From a virus: DNA of 21,591 bases. Below, in pieces: positions 5,923-13,079 of the stretch (position 1 is the first letter of the stretch; each line of letters starts with the position of its first letter). The stretch is from IMG/VR virus record IMGVR_UViG_3300036790_000240, positions 1 through 21,591 of that record. One strand, given 5' to 3'. The translations under genes were made by a program, and so were the position numbers. Under the pieces are notes generated by a model. That model saw nothing but the letters and a program-made list of their open reading frames with translations, had not been told where the DNA came from and did not search any database.

Positions 5923-7070
5923 TACTGCCCCCAGCCGACCCAAGCCTTATCGGCGTGGGCTTTCTTGCGGCCTTCCAGATAGACCGCCCAGCGCGCCGTG
6001 ATGCCATGCTCGGGATGCACGAAAAACAGCGCTTGGGTCGGCCGGTCATAGCTGGCGCGCAGAACCAGCCGGGCGTATTCGTCGTAGCCCTTCACGCAGC
6101 CGTTAAAGATGGCGTTCGGCAACCACAGAAGCTGGTGATAATGGCCGCCGAGCAGGAAATCGAAGTCGACGCCGATATGGCGATAGCTGTTGCCGATCTT
6201 CACCGTGCCGCGGGCGATCGGGCCGAGCGCACCGATGATGCCGTCGCCGCCCTTGACGCCCATGCGGTCGCCGTGGGTCAGGAGAAACCGGGTCCCATAG
6301 ACACTGAAGTAGGCATCCGGATCGACCGGGATTAGGAATTTGACGTTCTCGCTGCACCCGGCGATCTGTTGACCTGTGAATGGGTCGACGTGCCCTTCGA
6401 AATAGCGTTTCAGGTTGCACGAAATGAGCCAGTCATAGTTCGTGTAGACGGCTCCTTTCGATCGAGGCTTCAAGGTGCCACGCCCGTGGTTTCCCACGAC
6501 GGAAACCACGAACACGCGCCCGAAAGCGGCCTCTAACTGCTTGATGCCGGCGGCCAGGAGATCGGTTAGCTCGTCCACGGCTTGCTGCGGTGTTCGGTCA
6601 TTCGTGACCATCAGTTCTTCGTGGATATCGCCGCCGATCAAGTCGCCACCGAGACAGACCACGATGCCTGGATACTTGACGTTGGCTCGGCCCATGTGGT
6701 TGTGGGATAGATCGATCGTTGTCCCGAACAGCCGTTTCAAGCGCTCGGCGCTGATTTCGGCGTTAAACTCGTTGAGCCCGCGGGTCTCGTCCTTACTGAC
6801 GCGTTCGCCGTGGTGAATGTCACTGACCATGAGGACCGGGCCGCCCCGCTCGCCATGTACGACGCCCTTGCCGGCTACCCACTTAGGAGGCGCCGGGTCG
6901 CGTTCGGCGATACCGAACATGATCTTGCGTATGCTTTCGGCGGTGTCCTCTTTCGTTTGGAGTTTGCGGGTAAGGATGCGGGCCGCCGTGAGTTCGCGCT
7001 GTAATTTGCGCTGTTCATTGGTCGCGTCGCGCAAGCGTTCAGTGTCCGTCTTGAGAAGCGTACCCATCAT
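5922..7070 (-). CDS. Calcineurin-like metallophosphoesterase
   Basis: The 382-residue protein has all core metal-binding motifs of the metallophosphoesterase superfamily in order: SDIHHGE (D84, H86), LGGDLIGGD (about 140-148), VVGNHGRG (191-198), LTHGDRMG (264-271, H266) and GGHYH (308-312). It should hydrolyse phosphoester bonds with two metal ions; the substrate could be nucleic acid, a nucleotide or another phosphoester. The first 50 residues form a charged coiled-coil-like extension before the catalytic domain. GGAG lies just upstream of two adjacent ATG codons (7070 and 7067), either of which could start. It is in a packaging operon with terL and a probable terS, so a role in processing DNA at packaging is possible but not shown. 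Confidence 0.88.
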   Translation of the reverse strand: MMGTLLKTDTERLRDATNEQRKLQRELTAARILTRKLQTKEDTAESIRKIMFGIAERDPAPPKWVAGKGVVHGERGGPVLMVSDIHHGERVSKDETRGLNEFNAEISAERLKRLFGTTIDLSHNHMGRANVKYPGIVVCLGGDLIGGDIHEELMVTNDRTPQQAVDELTDLLAAGIKQLEAAFGRVFVVSVVGNHGRGTLKPRSKGAVYTNYDWLISCNLKRYFEGHVDPFTGQQIAGCSENVKFLIPVDPDAYFSVYGTRFLLTHGDRMGVKGGDGIIGALGPIARGTVKIGNSYRHIGVDFDFLLGGHYHQLLWLPNAIFNGCVKGYDEYARLVLRASYDRPTQALFFVHPEHGITARWAVYLEGRKKAHADKAWVGWGQ

Positions 7071-7080
7071 TTATCTCCGA

Positions 7081-7776
7081 TTAGAGGCCGGTTTCAATGT
7101 GCTCTTGCGGGTCGAATAACGGTAAGTCCGCGCTGTTCCCTTGGGGGAGTGGTTGTACCGCTGGTATCTCGCTAGCGTGATCGTGGAGGTTTGCAAGCGG
7201 AAGCGCCGCGCGCTCCCCTTCGATGACTGGTCGTAGCGCTGCTGCGTCTCCCGGCCTTTGGCTGTCTGGGAGTAACGCCGCGACGCCGCCCTCCATTGGG
7301 CGCGTTGTTTCAATATGGAGGCGGTCGTTGCCGAGGTTGATATTGATTGAGAATTTTTCACCAGTCGGCTGCGCGATCTGATTGGCTTTTGGACCCATGC
7401 CCGCGAGGTCCGCGAACAGTTTTGCCGTTTCAACAACATCGGCTAGGTTCTCACGGGCTGCGGACATGCGCGCGGCGATCTTCGGTAACGCATCTTCTAT
7501 CGCAATTGCGGCTGCTAATGCAACCCTTTCCTTTGTAGATTGGGGTTTATGCCAATTTTGCACCGCGTCTTCGAGCACGCGTTGAAAAAATTCGTTGGTC
7601 GCTAGGCTGTCATATTGTTGCTGGGTCAGCCCGTGCTTTTTCAGCACCGCAGGCATGTCTTCCATGGCCACTGCCACGTCGCGTACGAGCGCGGCGATGC
7701 TGTGGATGGTGAAATCCGCTGGCAATGTTACAGTGGCGGTAACAGGTGCGGGGGCGGTCGGGATGGTGGTTATCAT
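7081..7776 (-). CDS. Probable terminase small subunit
   Basis: This 231-residue protein has a segment at about 40-60 (VLKKHGLTQQQYDSLA) that reads as a helix-turn-helix. It is followed by long helices rich in Ala and Glu up to about residue 130, then a Pro-rich, probably flexible tail. That plan, DNA-binding head plus helical oligomerisation region, fits small terminase subunits, which recognise phage DNA and hand it to the large subunit. Position as first gene of the leftward packaging operon supports this. There is no catalytic motif. The start at 7776 lacks a good Shine-Dalgarno site. Copy 3 of the dyad lies within codons 11-17. An unrelated DNA-binding protein remains possible. Confidence 0.5.
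   Translation of the reverse strand: MITTIPTAPAPVTATVTLPADFTIHSIAALVRDVAVAMEDMPAVLKKHGLTQQQYDSLATNEFFQRVLEDAVQNWHKPQSTKERVALAAAIAIEDALPKIAARMSAARENLADVVETAKLFADLAGMGPKANQIAQPTGEKFSININLGNDRLHIETTRPMEGGVAALLPDSQRPGDAAALRPVIEGERAALPLANLHDHASEIPAVQPLPQGNSADLPLFDPQEHIETGL
7726..7744. promoter_or_regulatory. Dispersed dyad, copy 3 (near start of probable terS)
   Basis: TGTTACAG-TGG-CGGTAACA has one mismatch in the right arm. It begins 32 bases inside the leftward gene that starts at 7776, close enough to the divergent promoter region to affect its transcription. On the coding strand it falls in a Val-Thr repeat, which could partly explain it. Confidence 0.55.
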
Positions 7777-7877
7777 TTTTCGAACCTACGCGTGCCATAA
7801 GCGCGCAACAAGCCTTAAGTATCTATAAACGCGCCTCGCGTTACGTGGTGCTTGCACGCGCGCAGGAATAATCATTC
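7777..7877. promoter_or_regulatory. Divergent promoter region between packaging and head operons
   Basis: These 101 bases separate two divergent operons and must hold their promoters unless transcription enters from afar. The middle has AT-rich bases TTAAGTATCTATAAA (7815-7829), with TATAAA at 7824-7829 as a possible rightward -10, but no convincing -35. A small palindrome, GTGCTTGCAC, is at 7848-7857. AGGA at 7864-7867 is the portal ribosome binding site. I cannot assign either promoter firmly. Confidence 0.4.
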
Positions 7878-10211
7878 ATGAGTGATCAGCTTTTGGGGCA
7901 AGCCGGCGCTATACAGGTCATCCCGCCTGCACAGCTTGAAGCGCAATTGGCCAAGCAGGCCTCCGATAAGGCTGGCGCGTTCAATCCGCAGCCGCCGCCC
8001 CCGCAGGAACTGGTCTCTTATATCCGGGGCCAGTTTGAGATTTTCCGAAACCATCGCAATACGGCTGCCGGCTGGTCTGAACGCCTTCTGCAGGCGCTGC
8101 GCATCTTCAATGGGCAGTACGACGCCACCAAATTGATGGAAATTGCGAAGTGGGGTGGGTCCGCGATCTATGCTCGCATCATCGCGCAGAAGTGCCGCGC
8201 GGCCAGTTCGCTCCTGCGGGACATTTACTTGTCGCAGGACCGGCCGTACGCGGTTCGGCCGCCGGCCTCCCCCGATATTCCTGACAATATCATGCAGGCG
8301 ATCAACGCCCTGATGCAGCAGGAAACCCAATTGGTGCAGCAGCAGAAGGGGTCGCCGCCGCAGCCCGAGGACGTGCAGCAGCGCAAAATGGCGCTCATGG
8401 ATAGCGCGATGGATGCGGCCAAAAAGCAGGCCCGCGAGCAGGCGCGCGACAGCGAAGACAAGATTGAGGATATGCTGCGGCAGGGTAGCTTCTATAACGC
8501 CCTCGCCGAGTTCCTGGTTGACTTGCCGATCTTCCCATTCGCGGTGTTGAAAGGCCCCGTCGTGCGCGTCATGCCAGAAGTCATCTGGCCGCCGGGCGGT
8601 GGACAGCCGCAAATCCAGCAGAAGCCGCGGCTTACATGGGAACGGGTTTCGCCCTTCGATTTTTGGTTCACGCCCGGCGTCTCGGATATCCAGAACGGGA
8701 ACACGATTGAGAAATCCCGGCTTACGCGGGCCGAACTAAACGATATGCTCGATCTGCCCGGGTATAATCAAGACGAGGTTCGCGCGGTCCTCGATGAATA
8801 CGGCCGCGGCGGCCTCTATGATAACTGGGACACGACCGACGCCGAGCGCGCGATCCTTGAAAGCCGAGAGAACCCGGCCTGGAACCGGTCCGGATTGATC
8901 TCAATGATGGAGTTCAACGGCAATGTTCAAGGGCGCATTCTTCAGGATTATGGTCTCGCGGTGCCTGATGAACTGCGCGACTATCATGTTCAGGTGTGGT
9001 GTATTGGCAGCCATGTCATCAAGGCTAATCTGTCCCCCAGTCCTCGACAACGTCACCCATATTTCATCACATCGTTCGAAAAAGTCCCCGGTACGCCCGT
9101 CGGAAACTCTCTGAGCGATCTGCTCGGGGATATCCAGGAAGCGGCTAACGCCTGTCTGCGCTCGCTTGTGAACAACCTATCGATCTCGTCAGGGCCGCAG
9201 GTGGTTGTGAACGACGATCGCATGACGCCCGGCGAAAACACGGATGACCTGTATCCGTGGAAGCGCTGGCACATTCGAAACGACCCGCTCGGCAACGTCG
9301 GACAGCCGCCGGTCAGCTTCTTCATGCCGGCGAGCAACGTCCAGCAATTGATGCAGGCATATCAGGAATTGATCCAGATAGCCGATGACGTGTCCGCGAT
9401 CCCGAAATACGTTGGCGGCCAAGGTGCCAGTGGTGGTGCGGGACGCACCGCGTCTGGTCTCGCCATGCTCATGGGCAATGCGAGCAAAATTCTTCAGACG
9501 GTGAGCGCGAACATCGATCGCGATGTGATGGAGCCGGCGCTGATGCAACTTGCCGACTTGATCATGCTCACGGATACGACAGGCATCTTGACCGGCGAGG
9601 AACGGATTACGGTCCAAGGCGTGAACGTGGCCATCCAGCGTGAGACGATCCGGCAGCGCCAGATCGAGTTCTTGCAAGCTACGAACAACCCGACGGACAT
9701 GCACATTATGGGGCTCAAGGGCCGCGGCGAAGTGCTGCGCGCCGTGTCGCAAACCATCGGTCTTAACGGTGAGAACGTTGTCCCGAACGACGACAAGCTG
9801 GAACAGATGGAGCAACAGCAGCAACAGCAGCAAGCCAGCGGGCCGATCACGCAAATGATCGAAAAGGGCGTCAATGCGGGCGTCCAGGCTGGTGTGCAGC
9901 GGATCGCCACCGAACTTACGGCTGGCGATATTGCTCAACAGATCGGTATGCCGGAAGGGATGCCTACCCATATCGGTACGCCGGCGGCCGGCGGCGGTGC
10001 GCCCGGGGCTATCCCAGGGGCTCCCCCGCAACCGACAACGAATAACTCGTCCATGGATTTGGGTCCTGGCGGCGACATGGCCCGGCGCGCGGCGCAAAGC
10101 CAAGGGTCTCAGCCCAGCGCGCTCGTGCGCCAGGGACTTGGACCAGCCACTAATTTGACTGGACACCCGCCGGGTCCTGGTGCAAAGCCTATCAGTGCTG
10201 GTGTAGGATAA
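7878..10211 (+). CDS. Portal protein
   Basis: The 777-residue protein fits podovirus-type portal proteins in length, acidic-helical composition and position next to terminase and upstream of scaffold and capsid. Portals form the twelve-subunit ring at one head vertex through which terminase pumps DNA and to which the tail attaches. The N-terminal part has long helices with an Arg/Trp pattern (FRNHRNTAAGWSERLLQALR). The middle holds WERVSPFDFWFTPG, typical of the family's core. The C-terminus is low-complexity, with a run of seven glutamines near 650 followed by Gly/Pro/Ala-rich sequence, probably disordered or lining the barrel. Start ATG at 7878 follows AGGA. The sulfotransferase gene begins five bases after its stop. 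Confidence 0.88.
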   Translation: MSDQLLGQAGAIQVIPPAQLEAQLAKQASDKAGAFNPQPPPPQELVSYIRGQFEIFRNHRNTAAGWSERLLQALRIFNGQYDATKLMEIAKWGGSAIYARIIAQKCRAASSLLRDIYLSQDRPYAVRPPASPDIPDNIMQAINALMQQETQLVQQQKGSPPQPEDVQQRKMALMDSAMDAAKKQAREQARDSEDKIEDMLRQGSFYNALAEFLVDLPIFPFAVLKGPVVRVMPEVIWPPGGGQPQIQQKPRLTWERVSPFDFWFTPGVSDIQNGNTIEKSRLTRAELNDMLDLPGYNQDEVRAVLDEYGRGGLYDNWDTTDAERAILESRENPAWNRSGLISMMEFNGNVQGRILQDYGLAVPDELRDYHVQVWCIGSHVIKANLSPSPRQRHPYFITSFEKVPGTPVGNSLSDLLGDIQEAANACLRSLVNNLSISSGPQVVVNDDRMTPGENTDDLYPWKRWHIRNDPLGNVGQPPVSFFMPASNVQQLMQAYQELIQIADDVSAIPKYVGGQGASGGAGRTASGLAMLMGNASKILQTVSANIDRDVMEPALMQLADLIMLTDTTGILTGEERITVQGVNVAIQRETIRQRQIEFLQATNNPTDMHIMGLKGRGEVLRAVSQTIGLNGENVVPNDDKLEQMEQQQQQQQASGPITQMIEKGVNAGVQAGVQRIATELTAGDIAQQIGMPEGMPTHIGTPAAGGGAPGAIPGAPPQPTTNNSSMDLGPGGDMARRAAQSQGSQPSALVRQGLGPATNLTGHPPGPGAKPISAGVG

Positions 10212-10216
10212 GGTCG

Positions 10217-11020
10217 ATGCAGCGGTTGCATTTTCTTAGCGGGCTTCCACGTTCCGGGTCGACCTTGCTCGCTTCGATTTTGCGTCAGAACCCTCAAATC
10301 CACGCTTCGATCATGTCGCCTATCGGGCACGTTGTTACAGATGCTGTAACTGCGATGGGTGATCAAAATGAGGCGCACTCTTTTTTTGCATTCGGGGATC
10401 GGCCTGCGGTCGTACGCGGGATCATGGATGCATTTTATCGTGATGCGCGTCCTTGGGTATTTGATAATAGCCGGCGGTGGACGGCAAATATGGATTTACT
10501 TGCAACGGTATATCCAGACGCGCGGGTGATCGCGATGGTCCGCCCTGTCCCTGAAATCGTAGACAGTTTCGAGCAGGTTTTTCGAAAAGGCGCCCTCAAT
10601 CCCAGCAGGATATACGCCGGCGTCTCCAATTTGACGGTCTATGGCCGATATGATGCACTTATGGCGCCTGGGGCGGTGTTACGGTTCGCTTATGACGCAT
10701 TGCGCGATGCGTTCTATGGCCCCCACAAAAAGAACATGCTTGTGCTGGAATACAGTGCGCTCGCGAGCAATCCACAGGCGGTTATGGATGGATTGACTAA
10801 TTTGCTCGATCTTCCGAAATGGGACTATGATTTTAATGCAATACTGCCTATTCCAGGGGCTGCTGAGTTTGATCAAGAACTATCGACGCCTGGATTGCAC
10901 GCTCTCATGCCGACTGTCCGACACGACAATCGGCCGTTCATTATCCCACCCGATCTTGTCGCGCGGTGTCCTCCGTCGTTCTGGCGCCCAGTTAAGGAAA
11001 GCGCAACCAGTCGTCCCTAG
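10217..11020 (+). CDS. Sulfotransferase family protein
   Basis: This 267-residue protein has the two PAPS-binding signatures of sulfotransferases: the N-terminal 5'-phosphosulfate loop LSGLPRSGSTLL (7-18) and a 3'-phosphate site RVIAMVRPVPEIVDSF (103-118), with R109 and S117 at the classical spacing of eight. The enzyme would move sulfate from PAPS to an acceptor hydroxyl, probably a sugar or protein side chain. It directly follows the portal gene and precedes three collagen-like genes, with glycosyltransferases beyond, so glycans or fibre proteins are the likeliest acceptors. The DNA is AT-richer than the portal gene, which suggests separate acquisition. Copy 4 of the dyad lies at 10333-10350. 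Confidence 0.8.
   Translation: MQRLHFLSGLPRSGSTLLASILRQNPQIHASIMSPIGHVVTDAVTAMGDQNEAHSFFAFGDRPAVVRGIMDAFYRDARPWVFDNSRRWTANMDLLATVYPDARVIAMVRPVPEIVDSFEQVFRKGALNPSRIYAGVSNLTVYGRYDALMAPGAVLRFAYDALRDAFYGPHKKNMLVLEYSALASNPQAVMDGLTNLLDLPKWDYDFNAILPIPGAAEFDQELSTPGLHALMPTVRHDNRPFIIPPDLVARCPPSFWRPVKESATSRP
10333..10350. promoter_or_regulatory. Dispersed dyad, copy 4 (inside sulfotransferase gene)
   Basis: TGTTACAG-ATG-CTGTAAC is a perfect 7-bp core dyad with a 3-base centre; the last outer base pair is lost. It lies about 115 bases into the sulfotransferase gene, in codons for Val-Thr-Asp-Ala-Val-Thr. Confidence 0.7.
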
Positions 11021-11050
11021 TGTGCAAAGGATCGTTTCAAGGAACGCGCC

Positions 11051-11644
11051 ATGTCATTCACCGGTGTAACTGGCTCTTACGATGCTGACCGAAACTCGGT
11101 CGGCAATTTTTTGCAGCAAGTCGTCGCCGCGATTGAAAATGGCACTGCAGGTGGGGCGAGTGGTCCCACTGGCGCAACGGGCTCTGGAACTGGTCCCACG
11201 GGCGCCGCAGGCGCTGGAATTACCGGCCCGACCGGCGCTACCGGCTCGAATACAGGCCCGCAAGGTTCTGTTGGCTGGGCTGGCAACACGGGCAATACTG
11301 GACCGACCGGTATCACTGGTTTCGCTGGCCAGACTGGTTCTGCCGGTCCATTTGGGAACACTGGCCCGAACGCCGGCGTGACTGGCCCGACGGGCCCGAC
11401 TGGCCCCACGGCGGGGGCAACCGGTTCTGCTGGGAACACGGGCAAAACGGGCTACACGGGCCCCACTGGAACAACTGGTTCGCGCGGCATCGTTGGCGCG
11501 TTTGGTGCGAGCGGTCCCACGGGTCCGACTGGCCTCAATGTGCCTGGAAACATTTTCATTCCTCCGACTTCGAGCCCCGGTGTTACGGGACAAGTGTGGA
11601 ACAAGAATGGCGTTCTCACGGTCTCGAACGGACCGGGCACGTAA
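11051..11644 (+). CDS. Collagen-like virion protein 1
   Basis: The 197-residue protein has three parts. An N-terminal helix (about 12-32, [12 protein letters not shown]) could start trimer formation. A long Gly-X-Y region from about 37 to 160 is rich in GPTG triplets with Thr or Pro at X and Y. A C-terminal block follows, [19 protein letters not shown], a motif I associate with phage collagen-like fibre proteins. Short breaks in the triplet pattern occur. Such regions fold as triple helices and form thin fibres on virions. Thr in GPT triplets is a known O-glycosylation site in BclA-type collagens, relevant to the glycosyltransferases downstream. AAGGAA precedes the ATG. It is the first of three paralogues. 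Confidence 0.85.
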   Translation: MSFTGVTGSYDADRNSVGNFLQQVVAAIENGTAGGASGPTGATGSGTGPTGAAGAGITGPTGATGSNTGPQGSVGWAGNTGNTGPTGITGFAGQTGSAGPFGNTGPNAGVTGPTGPTGPTAGATGSAGNTGKTGYTGPTGTTGSRGIVGAFGASGPTGPTGLNVPGNIFIPPTSSPGVTGQVWNKNGVLTVSNGPGT

Positions 11645-11653
11645 GGTGTGATC

Positions 11654-12250
11654 ATGGCGAATGCCCCAAACAGTCTTTTCGCGTCCAAGGACTATGATCC
11701 GAACCTGATCCCTGAAGTTCTGGGAACGGTCATTGCTGCGCTCAATGCGGGTGGTATCAGTGGTCCCACGGGGCCGACTGGTTCTACTGGCTTGCCCGGC
11801 GGCGCCACCGGAAACACAGGCCCAACTGGATCGTATACTGGCCCAACTGGGCCGATTGGAGGCGCATCCGGCTCTGCAGGCGCTACAGGTGTTACCGGCG
11901 CGACTGGTTTCGCCGGCCCCCAAGGCGCGGCGGGCTCGGGCGGCGTGACGGGGAACACAGGCCCGACTGGTCCGACCGGTCTTAATTCGGGCAACAACGC
12001 AACCGGCCCAACAGGGCCAACCGGATCGTCTACCGGCAAAGCTGGCCCAACGGGCATTACGGGCTCAACAGGTAATACAGGCCCGACTGCGAGCACCGGT
12101 CCGAATGGCCCGCAAGGTGCCGCCGGCGCTACAGGAATTACTGGCCCAACTGGGTCCAGCAACTTTGTGTTCACGCCGCCCACAACGAACCCACACGTCG
12201 TGGGACAGGTGTGGAACAACGCTGGTGTGCTAACGATTTCGGCGGGGTAA
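11654..12250 (+). CDS. Collagen-like virion protein 2
   Basis: This 198-residue paralogue has the same plan as its neighbours: a short head ending in the helix [14 protein letters not shown] (about 26-39), a Gly-X-Y region rich in GPTG to about residue 170, and a closing [19 protein letters not shown] block. The conserved ends and variable middle suggest tandem duplication with drift in the repeat region. A GTG at 11648 could start two codons earlier, but the ATG at 11654 with AGGTG upstream is preferred. It would assemble as a homotrimer or mix with the other two to form virion fibres. Which part of the virion carries them is not shown. Confidence 0.85.
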   Translation: MANAPNSLFASKDYDPNLIPEVLGTVIAALNAGGISGPTGPTGSTGLPGGATGNTGPTGSYTGPTGPIGGASGSAGATGVTGATGFAGPQGAAGSGGVTGNTGPTGPTGLNSGNNATGPTGPTGSSTGKAGPTGITGSTGNTGPTASTGPNGPQGAAGATGITGPTGSSNFVFTPPTTNPHVVGQVWNNAGVLTISAG

Positions 12251-12254
12251 AATC

Positions 12255-13010
12255 ATGACCGAACCTGCAAGCAATCCGAGTGGCCCGATCCTCAATCCGA
12301 CGAATAAGCCGTCGACGTACGATGATAATATCATCCCGGCGGTTCTGTTGGAGGTTGTGCAGGCCATCAATTCTGGCTCGATCACTGGTCCGACCGGTTT
12401 AGCCGGCCATGCCGGGGCTAACACGAATACTGGCCCGACCGGCTCCACCGGTGGGACGTTGACCGTCGTTGTCACCCCGCTCGCGAACCCGGGTGAAACC
12501 GGCCCGTTCTTCACAGGCACGTTCCAGTACGTAGGACCGCAGGGTCCCGCCGGCGGCGTGCGCGGTCCGACTGGCTTTACGGGCTATACCGGCCCGCAAG
12601 GTTCGACCGGTGCGACGGGAAATACTGGTTCTGCAGGTGGAACTGGTATCACTGGTGGGACTGGCTTCCAGGGTTTGCCATATTTTGTAGGGCCGCTTGG
12701 CCCGACGGGAGGGACTGGGCTTACAGGCCCAACTGGTTCTGTTGGCGCGACTGGTCCGACGGGTTCAACTGGATCGACTGGTCCTACGGGCGCCACTGGT
12801 TCCACTGGCAGCGCCTTATTTGTTCCTCAGACGGGTCCTAGCGGCGCGTTTACCGGGTCATATGTCTACAATGGTCCGATTGGCTCGATAGGTCCGGTGA
12901 CGAACTCGAACTTTATCCCGCCGACAACCAACCCGCAGATACCGGGTGCTGTTTGGAATAACAACGGCGTTCTCACGATCGCGCCCGGTCAACGCGGTGG
13001 CAACGCATAA
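12255..13010 (+). CDS. Collagen-like virion protein 3
   Basis: The longest of the three (251 residues) starts with a 30-residue head and the helix [14 protein letters not shown], then a short Gly-X-Y stretch. A non-collagen island at about 58-100 ([16 protein letters not shown] and following) breaks the triplets before a second long Gly-X-Y stretch to about residue 195. Two near-duplicate segments, ending [12 protein letters not shown] and [12 protein letters not shown], bracket the second stretch. The C-terminal block [19 protein letters not shown] is shared with its paralogues. It starts four bases after the previous stop. The island could be a hinge or binding module. The promoter for the glycosyltransferase begins just after its stop. 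Confidence 0.85.
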   Translation: MTEPASNPSGPILNPTNKPSTYDDNIIPAVLLEVVQAINSGSITGPTGLAGHAGANTNTGPTGSTGGTLTVVVTPLANPGETGPFFTGTFQYVGPQGPAGGVRGPTGFTGYTGPQGSTGATGNTGSAGGTGITGGTGFQGLPYFVGPLGPTGGTGLTGPTGSVGATGPTGSTGSTGPTGATGSTGSALFVPQTGPSGAFTGSYVYNGPIGSIGPVTNSNFIPPTTNPQIPGAVWNNNGVLTIAPGQRGGNA

Positions 13011-13013
13011 TAC

Positions 13014-13042
13014 TTGACGCCCCCCGTGCAAGACGGTATTAA
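13014..13042 (+). promoter_or_regulatory. Near-consensus sigma70 promoter for the glycosyltransferase operon
   Basis: TTGACG (13014-13019) and TATTAA (13037-13042) are separated by exactly 17 bases, the best promoter match in the window (5 of 6 and 4 of 6 positions). Transcription would start near 13049-13050. The -10 box overlaps the first two bases of the hairpin at 13041-13075, so transcripts begun here would lack most of the hairpin's left arm. Confidence 0.65.
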
Positions 13043-13079
13043 CGGACCATGTGAAGGAGACTTCCATGGTCCGTTTTTG
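13041..13079 (+). terminator. Intrinsic terminator-like hairpin over the glycosyltransferase start
   Basis: AACGGACCATG (13041-13051) pairs exactly with CATGGTCCGTT (13065-13075). Inside, after a one-base bulge, GAAG (13053-13056) pairs with CTTC (13061-13064) around a GAGA tetraloop of the stable GNRA type. The right arm runs into TTTTT (13074-13078). This has the form of an intrinsic terminator, but it also contains the ribosome binding site AAGGAGA (13054-13060) and the ATG at 13066. A transcript reading through from the collagen genes should terminate or hide that start; one from the local promoter should not. Confidence 0.65.

Noticed and set aside
9805-9834. CAG/CAA run in the portal gene as a microsatellite of interest
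   Set aside because: It is short, encodes seven glutamines in a flexible tail, and such runs are common in portal C-termini.
9189-10166. Antisense open frame of 325 codons inside the portal gene
   Set aside because: It lies fully under a well-supported portal gene, is His/Arg-rich with no domain, and reflects GC-rich codon bias.
11054-11923. Long antisense open frames across the collagen-like genes (here and at 11692-12219)
   Set aside because: They are mirror images of Gly-X-Y codons, which rarely give stops on the other strand. They lack ribosome binding sites and read as low-complexity Pro/Val or Ser/Arg sequence.
13051-13065. GTG at 13051 as start of the glycosyltransferase
   Set aside because: The AAGGAGA site would lie inside the coding region; the ATG at 13066 is at the right distance and begins the conserved GT2 sequence.
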